In this document: piece by piece, positions 7,971 to 17,509 of the stretch
How positions within the stretch are numbered: position 1 is the stretch's first letter
Layout of the letters: each line of letters begins with the position of its first letter
From: Cupriavidus yeoncheonensis
Lineage (GTDB): Bacteria > Pseudomonadota > Gammaproteobacteria > Burkholderiales > Burkholderiaceae
DNA length: 64,000 nucleotides
Direction of reading: 5' to 3'
Assembly: GCF_905397275.1 (NCBI RefSeq)
Contig: NZ_CAJPUY010000016.1
Coordinates: 106,362-170,361, forward strand
Notes under the pieces: model-generated
Told to the model about the DNA's origin: nothing
Seen by the model: the letters and a program-made list of their open reading frames with translations, nothing else
The model's database searches: none
Made by a program: the position numbers and the translations under genes

Positions 7971-9446
7971 ATGGAAAAAGGACCCTTGCTTCTCTCCCGC
8001 GCCAGCGCCACGGCCCGCCGTGCCGCTTCTTTTGCCTTAGCCGGACTCGTCGCGGCGAGCCTGGCGGCTTGCGCCGTGGGTCCGGACTACCACACCCCGG
8101 ATAGCCCCATGCCGGACCACTTTGTCCATGCGGCGGCGGTGGAGGCACTGAATGCGTCGCGCGAGCCGGTTGCGCTGGATACGTGGTGGAACGGCTTCAA
8201 GGACCCGGCCCTGACGAAGATCGTGCAGCGCGCGCTGGAGCAGAACCTCGACCTGGCAGCGTCGGTCGCACGTGTCGAACAGGCGCGTGCCGCCGCCAGC
8301 TTCGCCGGCGCCCAGTTGCTGCCGCAGGGCAGCCTCGGGGGCAGCGTTAGCAGGCAGCGCCAGTCCGTGGAAGGCGCGCAGGGCCGCGTGGGCAGCGCCT
8401 TGCCCGGCTATGAGCGGAACACCACGACGTATGCGGTCGGCGCAGGCGCGAGCTGGGAGATCGACATCGCCGGTGGCCTCAGGCGCGGCGCCGAGGCGGC
8501 GGATGCGGAATTGCAGGCTGCAGAGGCCAGCCACATCGGGGTGCGCATCCTGGTCGCGGCGGAGGCTGCGGACGCCTATTTCCGTGTGCGTGGCGCGCAG
8601 GCAAGGATTGCCATCGCGCGACAGCAGGAGGAGACCAACCGCAAGCTGCTGGAGCTGGTCCGCTATCGCCTCGCAGAAGGCATCGGCGCCGAGCGGGAGC
8701 AGGCGCAGGCCGAGGCGCAACTCGCCCAGACGCGCGTGACCATTCCTCCGCTCCAGATCGAACTCGATACCCAGCTCAACCGGCTCGATGTGCTGATGGG
8801 CGCGCAGCCCGGCACTTATGCGGCCGAGCTCGGCAAGCCGGCCGACGGGGGCGTTGTGCCCCGCATCGCCCTGGCCGAAGGCCCTGCGAACCTGCTGCAA
8901 CGCCGCCCGGACGTCATTGCGGCCGAACGGCGTCTGGCCGCATCGAATGCCAGGATCGGCGTGGCAACGGCGGAGTACTACCCTAAGCTTTCGCTCTCGG
9001 CGCTGCTCGGATTCGAGAGCCTGTCCGCCGGCAAGCTGTTTACCGCGGCGGCCTTCCAGCCAGCGGCCGCCGCAGGCCTGCGTTGGCGGCTCTTTGACTT
9101 TGGCCGGGTGGACGCCGAGGTCGCGCAGGCGAAGGGGGCAAATGCCGAAGCGCTGGCCAATTACCGCAAGTCCATGCTGCGCGCCACCGAAGACGTGGAA
9201 AACGCCCTGATTTCACTGACGCAACTGGAACAGCAGAGCCGCGAGCTCGACAAGGAAATCGATGCGCAGCAGCGCGCCCGCAACGCCTCGGAAGATGCCT
9301 ACAAGGGCGGGGCGGTGAGCCTGTATGAAGTCCTCGAGCAGGACCGCCAGCTGCTGGCCGCGCGTGATGAGCGCGCTCGCGTGCAGGCCGACAATGCCCG
9401 TGCCGCGGTGTCGGCATTCCGTTCGCTGGGCGGCGGATGGTCTTGA
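7971..9446 (+). CDS. NodT-type outer-membrane efflux lipoprotein
   Basis: A 491-residue TolC-like outer-membrane factor. It has a lipoprotein signal with the lipid-attached cysteine at residue 34 (SLAAC), then the family opening CAVGPDYHTP and two repeated outer-membrane efflux regions (each with long helices). RRPDVIAAER and LRWRLFDFGR are family hallmarks in the second repeat. AAGGA precedes the ATG. It is divergent from the hxlR-hlyD-permease operon, and probably supplies the exit duct for that pump under the same regulator. Confidence 0.93.
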   Translation: MEKGPLLLSRASATARRAASFALAGLVAASLAACAVGPDYHTPDSPMPDHFVHAAAVEALNASREPVALDTWWNGFKDPALTKIVQRALEQNLDLAASVARVEQARAAASFAGAQLLPQGSLGGSVSRQRQSVEGAQGRVGSALPGYERNTTTYAVGAGASWEIDIAGGLRRGAEAADAELQAAEASHIGVRILVAAEAADAYFRVRGAQARIAIARQQEETNRKLLELVRYRLAEGIGAEREQAQAEAQLAQTRVTIPPLQIELDTQLNRLDVLMGAQPGTYAAELGKPADGGVVPRIALAEGPANLLQRRPDVIAAERRLAASNARIGVATAEYYPKLSLSALLGFESLSAGKLFTAAAFQPAAAAGLRWRLFDFGRVDAEVAQAKGANAEALANYRKSMLRATEDVENALISLTQLEQQSRELDKEIDAQQRARNASEDAYKGGAVSLYEVLEQDRQLLAARDERARVQADNARAAVSAFRSLGGGWS

Positions 9447-9479
9447 TCCGGGCCGCCCGGGCGCGTGTTCCTGCAGCCC

Positions 9480-9689
9480 TCACACGCGATACCCGTAGAG
9501 TGTGCCGCCGGCTTCGCGCGCATTGTCCAGCGGGTCGCCAGCGAGTTCGCTGCGGGCATTGCCGTCTGGCTGAACTGTGCCGACAGTTGGCCGTGCCGCG
9601 TGGTCATTGACCGTAGCCAGGGCAAGGTTGGCGGCAGCGGCGAAAGCGGCGACTGTCATCGCCCGCATCAGCATGCGTGTGTGGATCAT
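9480..9689 (-). CDS. small exported protein of unknown function
   Basis: A 69-residue protein starting MIHTRMLMRAMTVAAFAAAA, a typical signal peptide with likely cleavage after ALA, followed by about 43 mostly hydrophilic residues ending LYGYRV. AGGGGA lies six bases before the ATG at 9689, which fixes the start. Small periplasmic proteins of this build are common in Burkholderiaceae, but I do not recognise a family. It stands alone between the outer-membrane channel and MATE genes. Confidence 0.6.
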   Translation of the reverse strand: MIHTRMLMRAMTVAAFAAAANLALATVNDHAARPTVGTVQPDGNARSELAGDPLDNAREAGGTLYGYRV

Positions 9690-9833
9690 CTGAAATCCCC
9701 TATGTGGGTGGGAAGCTTGGAGAACGCCAGATTCATGAGCAGTTGGCCTGCGGCTGCACGAATACATTCAGGCGCCGGCCGACGTCCTCAGGTCATGCGA
9801 TCAGTTGAGCGTGCGGGCCCAATGCCCTGGTGC

Positions 9834-11216
9834 CTAACGGTCCCAGCGGGTCCGCAGAAATCCAGCCAGACTGATGGCCGCTGCCACGGCAATGCCGACG
9901 GCCACCAGTACGAAGGCAGTGTGCAGGCTCGCGTAGCCTTGCAGGACCAGCGCCATGGCGGCCAGCGCAAATACGCAGCGCACCACGCTTGCGGTCATCG
10001 GCCAGCGCATGCGCTGTGCCCCCTGACCTGCAAAGTAGAGCTCGAAAATCACGCCGATCACCGCATAGAAGGGCGCCACCACATGCAGGTATTGGGCGCC
10101 GACCGCCATCACTGCGCTATCGCTGGTAAACATGCCCAGCCAGAGTTGCGGGAAGAGCGAGACAAGCAGTCCGCCCAGGCCGACCACGCCGGCAACAAAC
10201 AGTACGTTCACGATCGCCACGCACCGGGCACGCGCCACGTTGCCTGCGCCCAGGTTCGTGCCCACCAGCGTGATCGCGGCGGTTCCGAAGCCGAACATCA
10301 CCGGCACCAGCAGCATCTCGAGGCGCGAGGCAATGCCGTAGCCGGCGATGGCGGCGACGCTCACGGCACCGGCCGCAGCGGTCAGCGCATTGACCGACGT
10401 GGCCGACATGACGGCGTTGATCGACGACAGCAAGCCGACGCCGAGGATCGCACTGAAATGCTTGCGCTGCAGCGGATAGCGCCGCAGTCGCAGCGTTGAC
10501 GAGGGCAAACGCATGTAGACGACCACCACGCCCAGCGCGGCGATATTGCACAGCACCTGGGCGACGCCGGCGCCCGCCACACCCATGCGCGGCGCACCCA
10601 GCCAGCCGTTGATCAGCAGCGGTGACAGCATCAGGCCGGCAACCGCGCCGCCCAGTATGATCAGCGCCGGCACCTTGACGTTGCCGGCTCCGCGCAGCGC
10701 CGACTGCAACAGCAGGAGTATCCAGAACGGGATCGCGCCTCCGAACAGGATGTTGGAGTAGAGCACCGCCTGGTCCAGCGATGGTCCGCTGCCGCCAAGG
10801 CTGCGGTACAGCGCCGGGCCGGCCAACAGCACCACCAGCGCGGACAGTCCGCCTGCCACGGCGCCGATGACCACCGCATGCCAGGCCAGGCTTTCCGCCT
10901 CGTCCTGGCGGCGGGCGCCGGTGGCGCGGGCGATGACCGACGACACGGCGCCGCCGATGCCGGCACTCGCGATCGTGGTCATCATCACCATGACGGGAAC
11001 CACCAGGGATACGGCGGCGATCGCCCCCAGGCCCAGTGAGCTGACGAAATAGGTCTCGGCGACGCTGACCAGGGTTGTCACGAACAGCACTGCGACCGTC
11101 GGCAAGGCAAGGCGGATCAGATTTGACAACAACGGACCGTGGAGCAGTCTGTTGACCGGCAGGTTGTCAGGAGGCGCAGAAGGCTTGTCGGCCGGACTGG
11201 CAAGCGTAGCGGACAT
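9834..11216 (-). CDS. MATE-family efflux transporter
   Basis: A 460-residue, 12-helix multidrug and toxin extrusion protein with two related six-helix halves. Each half begins with the MATE pattern: the first around LIRLALPTVAVLF and the second around ILGVGLLSSINAVM. It would expel cationic or aromatic compounds with Na+ or H+ exchange. Length is typical. The NmrA-like gene lies upstream on the same strand with a 79-bp gap, so the two could be co-transcribed. Substrate unknown. Confidence 0.93.
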   Translation of the reverse strand: MSATLASPADKPSAPPDNLPVNRLLHGPLLSNLIRLALPTVAVLFVTTLVSVAETYFVSSLGLGAIAAVSLVVPVMVMMTTIASAGIGGAVSSVIARATGARRQDEAESLAWHAVVIGAVAGGLSALVVLLAGPALYRSLGGSGPSLDQAVLYSNILFGGAIPFWILLLLQSALRGAGNVKVPALIILGGAVAGLMLSPLLINGWLGAPRMGVAGAGVAQVLCNIAALGVVVVYMRLPSSTLRLRRYPLQRKHFSAILGVGLLSSINAVMSATSVNALTAAAGAVSVAAIAGYGIASRLEMLLVPVMFGFGTAAITLVGTNLGAGNVARARCVAIVNVLFVAGVVGLGGLLVSLFPQLWLGMFTSDSAVMAVGAQYLHVVAPFYAVIGVIFELYFAGQGAQRMRWPMTASVVRCVFALAAMALVLQGYASLHTAFVLVAVGIAVAAAISLAGFLRTRWDR

Positions 11217-11295
11217 GATTTTTTTCCAGGCTAGGAAGAAGAGACCGCCCGACGATGGCCGGGCGAAGACAGATCGTCGGATGCGTGGGCCTCAA

Positions 11296-12231
11296 TCAGG
11301 CGGCCATCGCGGGCCGTGTGAATTCCGCGGCGTGCGCCTGCACGAACTCGCGCATGCTCATCGGCACCCGGCCCGCCAGCCGCGTGAAGTCGTCCGTCAT
11401 GCGGTCGTAGCGGCCCTGCTGGTGCAGGTGCGCCATCGCGGCGAAGTGCGCCAGCACGTGAGCCGGAAAGCCAGCCTCGCGCAGCTTGCCGATCCAGGCG
11501 TCGACCGGCACATCGCGGTAGGTGATCGTGCGCCCGAGCGCCTCGGAGAAGACCTTCGCGAAGTGCGTCAGGTCGGCCGACTCGTGGCCCGTGAGGTTGT
11601 AGGCGCGACCGATGTGAGGCGCCGGATCGTCCAGCACCAAGGCGACAGCGAATGCGACGTCCAACGCGGAGATCGGCGCGGTATGGCCGCTGCCGAGCGG
11701 CAGCACGAGCGCATCGCTGTCGCGCACGCCCGCTGCGGCGAGCACCTGGAAGAAGCCCTCCAGGAATACCGTCGGCCGTATCGTGACGACCGGCAGGCCG
11801 GACCATGAGAGCGCCTGCTCGGCGAGCCAGTGCAGTTTGTGCTGGGGACTGTCGGTGGTCTCGGTGATGCTCATCTGCGTGACCGTCATCTGCGACATGT
11901 TCACGATGGCCTCGACGCCATGGTGGCGGGCGACGGCGGCGATGTTGACGGTGGCCTCGAGATAGGCCGCGGAAACCGACATGCCGAAGTAGATGCGCTT
12001 GCAGCCCTCGACGGCGCGATGCACCGAGGCAAGGTCGGTCAGGTCACCCACGACCACCTCGGCGCCGAGGCGGCGCAGGCCTTCCGCGCGCGCATCCTCC
12101 CGTCGCACCATGGCGCGCACCTTGTGGCCCTGGGCCAGCAGCATCTCGGTGACGCTGCGGCCGATGGCGCCGACCGTGCCGGCGGCGCCGGTCACGAGGA
12201 TAGGGGAGTCGTGTTCTGAACGGGTGGTCAT
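11296..12231 (-). CDS. NmrA-like NAD(P)-binding (atypical SDR) protein
   Basis: A 311-residue Rossmann-fold protein of the NmrA/TMR-like atypical SDR family. The nucleotide-binding loop reads TGAAGTVG near residues 14-21, with the second-strand basic residues VRAMVRRED suggesting NADP preference. The catalytic Tyr-x3-Lys of classical SDRs is not evident, so it may be a redox sensor or a quinone/azo-type reductase. AAGGAAAA precedes the ATG. It is divergent from a LysR gene and an inverted repeat lies between them, which suggests LysR control. Confidence 0.85.
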   Translation of the reverse strand: MTTRSEHDSPILVTGAAGTVGAIGRSVTEMLLAQGHKVRAMVRREDARAEGLRRLGAEVVVGDLTDLASVHRAVEGCKRIYFGMSVSAAYLEATVNIAAVARHHGVEAIVNMSQMTVTQMSITETTDSPQHKLHWLAEQALSWSGLPVVTIRPTVFLEGFFQVLAAAGVRDSDALVLPLGSGHTAPISALDVAFAVALVLDDPAPHIGRAYNLTGHESADLTHFAKVFSEALGRTITYRDVPVDAWIGKLREAGFPAHVLAHFAAMAHLHQQGRYDRMTDDFTRLAGRVPMSMREFVQAHAAEFTRPAMAA

Positions 12232-12403
12232 AACGTTTTCCTTGGGAAATCAGGTTGTGATGAAAGAGGGCGGGTGCGATCGGCGCTGTGCACAGGCGAC
12301 CGCCATCGAAAAATCCCGGTTCGCGCGACACGCGGCGTGGATCATGGCGGCGCAAGAGGAGCGCGATGGGGCTAGTCTGGGTCTGCCGGACTCACTTGAC
12401 TAG

Positions 12404-12429
12404 TGCAATGTTCTGAAGCCAATATTGCA
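12404..12429. promoter_or_regulatory. inverted repeat between NmrA-like and LysR genes
   Basis: TGCAAT at 12404-12409 and ATTGCA at 12424-12429 form a perfect 6-bp inverted repeat with a 14-base spacer, directly upstream of the LysR ATG (12434). LysR proteins commonly bind such interrupted palindromes in the divergent promoter. The binding is inferred, not shown. Confidence 0.5.
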
Positions 12430-12433
12430 TGGA

Positions 12434-13372
12434 ATGAAAACATATGATCTGAACCTGCTGCGCACGCTTGACGCACTGCTGGCTGCCGGCAGCGTCACCG
12501 GCGCCGCCGAGCGGCTTCACCTGAGCGTGCCGGCTACGAGCCACGCGCTCGCGCGCCTGCGCGAACTCACTGGCGATCCGCTCCTGGTGCGCGCTGGCCG
12601 GCGCCTGGTGCCCACGCCGCGTGCCGTGGCGCTGCGCGAGCCGGTCGCGCAGTGGATTGCACAGGCGGCGGCGCTGGTGCAGGCGCCGCGCGGGGACGAT
12701 CTGGCGGCCACTGAACGCAGCTTCGTCGTGCGCGCGCCGGATGGCTTCGCGATCGCCTTCGGCGGTGCCCTCGGCGCCGCGCTGGCGGCAGACATGCCGC
12801 GCGCCCAGTTGCGCTTCGTGACCGAGACACAAGACGATGACGGTGCGCTGCGCGACGGTCGCGTCGACCTCGACATCGGTACGTTCAGGCCGCCAGAACC
12901 GGAGATCGAAGTGGTCGACCTGTTCCCCCAGGCGCTGATCGCGGTCGTGCGCGCCGGTCATCCGTTCGCCGCCCGCCCTGCAACCGCGCGCCGTTACGCA
13001 GCACAGGCGCACATTGACGTGCAGCGCCGCGCCGGGACGCCATCGGCAGTCGACGACGCGCTGGCCGCGCTCGGCCTGGCGCGGCGCGTCGTGCTCACCG
13101 TGGCGCACGCCAGCGCGGCGCCCGTCATCGCCGCACGGGGCGACTTCGTCGCCACGCTCAGCGAGCGACTGGGGCGGGCGATGGCGCCCGGCCTCGGCCT
13201 CGTGGTGGTGCCGCTGCCGTTCCTGCCGCGCGGCGAGACGGTGGTCATGGCCTGGCATCCGCGCCACGCAGCCGACCCGGCGCACGCCTGGCTGCGGCGG
13301 CAGGTGCCGGCCGCGATCGCTGCCTCCGGTGCCGCCCAGGGCTATCGGACGGTGTCGGCCCCTTCGACGTGA
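12434..13372 (+). CDS. LysR-family transcriptional regulator
   Basis: A 312-residue LysR-type regulator. The N-terminal winged helix (about residues 3-60) has the family block NLLRTLDALLAAGSVTGAAE followed by LSVPATSHALARLRE. The remainder is the periplasmic-binding-like effector domain. The sequence resembles the NodD/LinR/PcpR-like branch that reads both halves of aromatic pathways, but this is only an impression. An upstream TTG (12425) is possible; the ATG at 12434 is preferred. It is divergent from the NmrA-like gene, its probable target. Confidence 0.9.
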   Translation: MKTYDLNLLRTLDALLAAGSVTGAAERLHLSVPATSHALARLRELTGDPLLVRAGRRLVPTPRAVALREPVAQWIAQAAALVQAPRGDDLAATERSFVVRAPDGFAIAFGGALGAALAADMPRAQLRFVTETQDDDGALRDGRVDLDIGTFRPPEPEIEVVDLFPQALIAVVRAGHPFAARPATARRYAAQAHIDVQRRAGTPSAVDDALAALGLARRVVLTVAHASAAPVIAARGDFVATLSERLGRAMAPGLGLVVVPLPFLPRGETVVMAWHPRHAADPAHAWLRRQVPAAIAASGAAQGYRTVSAPST

Positions 13373-13682
13373 CCCGTGGAGGGCCGGCGGCGCACGGCGA
13401 CTGATGCGGGGCGGGTAGGCCAGCCGGATGCCGGCCGAATTCAGGCCGGGCGCGCGGCTTGAATTTACCCAATGGAGGTGCCGAAGCTACTTTCGTTGCC
13501 CCCGGAGACGAAAGGCCGTCAGCGAGGCTATCCCTTGTGAATGGCCTATCCTGAAGGAGGCATATTGTCCAGGGACGCAGACATGGACTGCCTGTGCAGT
13601 GCAAAAGAAATACAGAAAAAATTCAAAGCGATTTAACGCGGCCCCGTTGCTTATTCTCTGTTTGGATTAGAGGAGGTCAATG
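13373..13682 (+). other. gene-free stretch before the TrkA-N channel gene
   Basis: No convincing gene is seen here. Short frames on both strands lack family features. The last part carries an AT-richer leader and a strong AGGAGG at 13671-13676 serving the next gene. Confidence 0.5.
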
Positions 13683-14483
13683 ATGTGGCTCTATCGGGTC
13701 GATGAACCTCACCTGGGATCACTTCGAATACGGGAATGGCGCCGTCGGGTGCGCCATACGATTGGTTTGCTGGTGTTGTTGCTCGTCGGTGCCGTCGTGG
13801 GGCTGGCGCTGCTTGATCGATCAAACGCATCGCCCAGCACCAAAATGTTTGCGGCATTGTGGGACGGCATGAACCTTGTCACCACGCTCGGCGATTTCTC
13901 CGAATTTGATGATCGCAAGAAGGTGTTCATGCTGCTGGCCATGTTTGCGACCATGCTGGTCGGCGGCTACGCAGTTTCGAGGCTTACGGGCATGCTGTCA
14001 GGCGACGACGTGATGGCGTATCGCGAGAACAGGGCGATGGAGCGCAAGCTCGAAAGGCTTGTCAATCATGTCGTCCTGGTTGGCTTCGATGCGCTTGGCG
14101 AACTGGTGGCGGAACGATTGCGCGAGGCGGGTGAGACAATACTCGTCCTGGTAGCCGATCGGTACGCGGCCGAGCGAGCATGCGCTCATGAGCATATGGC
14201 CTTGCTTGGCTCACCTGGCGTATTCGATGAGGTCCTCAGGCTGGCACGGCTTGATTGCGCCAAAGCTCTTATCGTGACTGTTCGCGAGGCCGACAATAAG
14301 CTGGCTGTCACATTGATGGCTCACACACTGAATCCTGCACTCGCTATCGCCGTGCCCGGCGAGAATAGTTTACGGAAGAACCTGCTTGAGAGCGCCGGCG
14401 CGTCGGACGTTGTGCTCGGGGACGAGCTTGTCGCCAATGCCTTGGTGAGCAAGCTCTTTAGCAACATGATCCCGAGGGAATAA
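13683..14483 (+). CDS. two-helix ion-channel-like protein with a TrkA-N (RCK) domain and an unusual filter
   Basis: A 266-residue protein built like a prokaryotic K+ channel: helix 1 at about residues 27-45, a pore-helix region, helix 2 at about 82-101, then a cytosolic TrkA-N/RCK Rossmann domain from about residue 128 (HVVLVGFDALGELVAERL). Where K+ channels have TVGYG, this protein has TTLGDF in the re-entrant loop. It may conduct another ion, or act as a sensor. RCK domains bind NAD(H), nucleotides or cations. AGGAGG is three bases before ATG 13680 and six before ATG 13683; the latter is chosen. The MCE operon begins 220 bp downstream. Confidence 0.8.
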   Translation: MWLYRVDEPHLGSLRIREWRRRVRHTIGLLVLLLVGAVVGLALLDRSNASPSTKMFAALWDGMNLVTTLGDFSEFDDRKKVFMLLAMFATMLVGGYAVSRLTGMLSGDDVMAYRENRAMERKLERLVNHVVLVGFDALGELVAERLREAGETILVLVADRYAAERACAHEHMALLGSPGVFDEVLRLARLDCAKALIVTVREADNKLAVTLMAHTLNPALAIAVPGENSLRKNLLESAGASDVVLGDELVANALVSKLFSNMIPRE

Positions 14484-14702
14484 GTTCTGCGAGTGCACCG
14501 CTCCTGCGTTGTACGCCCGGACTTCGCAATCGCCCACCCTTGAACACAGGTCTCGCAGGGGCTATGGGAGGCGTTACGACGTGCCGAGGTGCGGATAAAC
14601 GGAAAGCCTGTTCCCATGCACTATCTTTAGGGAGCACGCACAATCCACCTGGCCCGGGCGCACACTGGCGCACCCAATCCTGTGATGCAGAAGGAACATT
14701 CG

Positions 14703-15827
14703 ATGGCTGCGTCGGCTTCGATTACAGAGATTCGTAGCGGCCAACAACCACGATGGCACATCGAGGATGGCACGGCTCGTCTTGAAGGGCACTGGACGTT
14801 TGACCAGTTGCATGCGCGTGGCGCCGTGGAGAACGAACTCAGGGCCATGGAGGCGGCGCGCTGGGATATCACCGGCGTGGAGCGGTTCGATACCGTCGGG
14901 CTACGCACCCTGGTCAGGCGCTGGCATCATGCGCTCCCGGCTGACCTGCAGTGCACGCAAGCACAGCGCGTGCTGCTGGAGCAGATTGTTGCCATCGGCG
15001 ACGCCCCGGCCTTGCCCGAGCGGCGGCTGGTGCAGGAAACGCTGATCGCCATCGGGGAAGCACTGCTTGGGCCGTTCCAGCACGTTGGCGAATTCATTCG
15101 CTTGCTGGGTGGCTATGTCCTTGCCACGTTGGTGATCGTGCTGCGGCCACGCCTGCTGCCATGGCGGGAGCTTTCCGTGGAGACCTATCGGGCAGGTGTC
15201 ACTGCGCTCGGCATCACGGCGCTGGTCGGGTTCCTGATTGGCATGGTGCTCAGCTACCTCTCGGCCCAGCAACTTCAGCAGTATGGCGCCAACATCTTCA
15301 TCGTCGACTTTCTGGGCATTGCGATTCTGCGCGAACTGGGGCCCTTGCTCTGTGCCATCCTGATCGCGGGCCGGTCGGGTTCGGCCCTGACAGCGCGCCT
15401 GGGGGCGATGAAGCTGAGCCAGGAACTGGATGCCATGAGCGTGCACGGCATTTCCCATACCCTGCGCCTGCACTGGCCGATGATTACGGCGCTGACGCTG
15501 GCCATCCCCTTGCTGACCCTGTGGACGGACCTGCTTGCGCTCGCGGGCGGTGCCCTGGCCGCGTCCATGCAACTGGATATCCCGTTCGCACTGTTCATCG
15601 ACCGCTTTCGTGACGTGGTTCCCGTGCGCCAGCTGTTTATCGGCCTCGGGAAGGGTCTGCTGTTCGGCCTGTCCGTTGGCATGGTCGGCTGCTATTTCGG
15701 CATCAACGTCCAGCCGGACAGTACCAGCGTGGGCACTTCGACGACAAAGTCGGTGGTGGCGGCGATCACGCTCGTCATTGTGCTGGACGCGATCGTGGCA
15801 GTCGGACTGTCGCTGGCGGGCAGGTAG
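14703..15827 (+). CDS. MlaE-type ABC permease with N-terminal STAS-like domain
   Basis: Permease of an MCE (Mla-like) phospholipid transport system in the inner membrane, about 374 residues. An N-terminal STAS-like segment of about 110 residues (ending FDTVGLRTLVRRW) precedes the MlaE domain with five to six helices and the conserved ILRELGPLL and AGRSGSALTARLGAMK blocks. The start at ATG 14703 is preferred, with AAGGA seven bases upstream; in-frame GTG 14682 and ATG 14685 lack a ribosome site. It is the first gene of a four-gene operon (permease, ATPase, MCE protein, lipoprotein). Confidence 0.92.
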   Translation: MAASASITEIRSGQQPRWHIEDGTARLEGHWTFDQLHARGAVENELRAMEAARWDITGVERFDTVGLRTLVRRWHHALPADLQCTQAQRVLLEQIVAIGDAPALPERRLVQETLIAIGEALLGPFQHVGEFIRLLGGYVLATLVIVLRPRLLPWRELSVETYRAGVTALGITALVGFLIGMVLSYLSAQQLQQYGANIFIVDFLGIAILRELGPLLCAILIAGRSGSALTARLGAMKLSQELDAMSVHGISHTLRLHWPMITALTLAIPLLTLWTDLLALAGGALAASMQLDIPFALFIDRFRDVVPVRQLFIGLGKGLLFGLSVGMVGCYFGINVQPDSTSVGTSTTKSVVAAITLVIVLDAIVAVGLSLAGR

Positions 15828-15829
15828 CC

Positions 15830-16588
15830 GTGGCAGACCAGGCTTTCCCGGTTCGGCTGACCGGCATCTGGACGCAGTTTGGCGACAAGGTCATCCATCG
15901 GGATCTGGATCTCGATGTCGGGCCGGGGGAGGTGGTCGCGCTGGTGGGTGGCTCGGGCAGCGGCAAGACGACGTTGCTGCGGCACATGATGGGGCTGACT
16001 GAACCGGCTCGCGGCACAGTCGAGATCTTCGGCGAGCAGATTCAGTCTTCGCGGTTCCTGCGGCAGCGCCACCTGCGCGAGCGGTGGGGCGTGTTGTTCC
16101 AGTTCGGAGCCCTTTTCAGCGCCTTGAGCGTGCTGGAGAACATCATGGTGCCCTTGCATGAGCGCGGCGGCATGACGCTTGGGGAGATGCGCGACATTGC
16201 CTACCTCAAGCTGGCGCAGGTCGGCCTGAATCCGACGGATGCCGACAAGCGGCCGTCGGAGCTGTCCGGCGGCATGGTCAAGCGGGCTGCACTGGCACGC
16301 GCCATCGTGCTGGATCCGGAGCTGCTGTTCCTGGACGAACCCACATCCGGCCTCGATCCGGTTGCGGCCAGCGAGTTTGTGGAACTGATCCTCTCGATGC
16401 GCCACCTGCTCAGGCTGGCGGCGGTGGTCGTCACGCACGAGATCTTCCGCCTCGAGCCGATGATCGACCGGGTGGCGGTTCTGGCTGACCAGCGCCTGAT
16501 CGCGAACGGGCCGCTGGAAGCTGTGCGGCAGGTCGACCATCCCTTCATCCATCAGTATTTCCAGACCGACAGGACATCCGCCACATGA
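15830..16588 (+). CDS. MlaF-type ABC ATPase
   Basis: A 252-residue ATP-binding subunit of the lipid ABC transporter. Walker A is GGSGSGKTT (residues 40-48), the signature LSGGMVKR starts at about 145, and Walker B LLFLDEP at about 165 is followed by TSGLD. The GALFSALSVLENI segment after the Q-loop is typical of the MlaF branch. The start is GTG at 15830, two bases after the permease stop, so translation is coupled. It works with the permease upstream and the MCE protein downstream. Confidence 0.94.
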   Translation: MADQAFPVRLTGIWTQFGDKVIHRDLDLDVGPGEVVALVGGSGSGKTTLLRHMMGLTEPARGTVEIFGEQIQSSRFLRQRHLRERWGVLFQFGALFSALSVLENIMVPLHERGGMTLGEMRDIAYLKLAQVGLNPTDADKRPSELSGGMVKRAALARAIVLDPELLFLDEPTSGLDPVAASEFVELILSMRHLLRLAAVVVTHEIFRLEPMIDRVAVLADQRLIANGPLEAVRQVDHPFIHQYFQTDRTSAT

Positions 16589-16612
16589 CAGGCGGGCGAG
16601 ACAGGAGGCGAT

Positions 16613-17509
16613 ATGGAAAGCAAGACCTATGCGCTATTCACCGGCATCTTCTTCCTGGTGCTTGTCGCCATCGGGGCCGCACTGGCGGTGTGGATGGCGC
16701 GCGAACGCGGCGCCTACGGACAGAACCTGACCCTGGTCTCGTCGGAATCAGTGACCGGCCTGAACCGCGAGGCGCCTGTGCTGTACCGCGGCATCCCGGT
16801 GGGCAAGGTGGCCGACCTTCGGATCAATTCCGAGAACCAGAAAGAGGTGGTCATCGTTGCGCGGCTGACGCAGCCGCTCAGGCTCAGCGCAGCCACTCGC
16901 GCACGACTCGTCAGCCAGGGCATCACGGGACTGTCCAATGTCGAACTGGTCGATGAAGGCGGTGCAGGAGCCCTGGATCAGGACAGTGCCCGGATCCCGG
17001 TCGAGCAGTCGTCATTGCAGCGTGTGGGCGCGTCATTGCCTGAAGCGGTGGACGAGCTGCGGCGGCTGACTGCGACGTTAGCGGATACCTTCAGCCCCGC
17101 CATGCGCGAGGATCTGCACACGACCATGCACAATGTCAGCGCCGCTTCCGCCGAATTCCCGACCCTGGTCAAGTCGGCGCATGCCAGCATGGGTGGTGTC
17201 GACCGCCTGACCAGCGAATTGCGCAGCCTTGCCGCGGACCTGAAGGGGGAGATTCGCAGTGTCCAGGTCGAGGCCAATGGCGCGCTGTCCGGCATCAAGG
17301 ACATGGCGGGGAACATGGACCGTTCCGCGGCGCGCATCGACCGCAGTGTGTTGCCGCAGCTTGAGCAATCGCTGCAGGGCGTCGATGAGCTGGTCAGTTC
17401 CCTGAACGAAATCGCGGTGCAGCAGCGGGACGACCCGCAGCGGCTCATCTTTGGACGCAAGCCGGGCAAGGCAGGGCCTGGCGAGAACGGATTCGGAGGT
17501 GGAATGTGA
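16613..17509 (+). CDS. MlaD-like MCE-domain protein
   Basis: A 298-residue membrane-anchored periplasmic lipid-binding component. An N-terminal helix at about residues 5-30 is followed by one MCE domain (about 38-115) with the family block GLNREAPVLYRGIPVGKV, then a long helical C-terminal region (about 130-280) likely to form a tunnel or coiled coil. It would carry lipids between membranes for the MlaE/F-type transporter. It overlaps the lipoprotein gene by four bases (ATGTGA junction). Confidence 0.93.
   Translation: MESKTYALFTGIFFLVLVAIGAALAVWMARERGAYGQNLTLVSSESVTGLNREAPVLYRGIPVGKVADLRINSENQKEVVIVARLTQPLRLSAATRARLVSQGITGLSNVELVDEGGAGALDQDSARIPVEQSSLQRVGASLPEAVDELRRLTATLADTFSPAMREDLHTTMHNVSAASAEFPTLVKSAHASMGGVDRLTSELRSLAADLKGEIRSVQVEANGALSGIKDMAGNMDRSAARIDRSVLPQLEQSLQGVDELVSSLNEIAVQQRDDPQRLIFGRKPGKAGPGENGFGGGM

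Noticed and set aside
13541..13636. short plus-strand frame starting MAYPEGGILS before the channel gene
   Set aside because: Only about 31 residues, no family resemblance and no convincing ribosome site.
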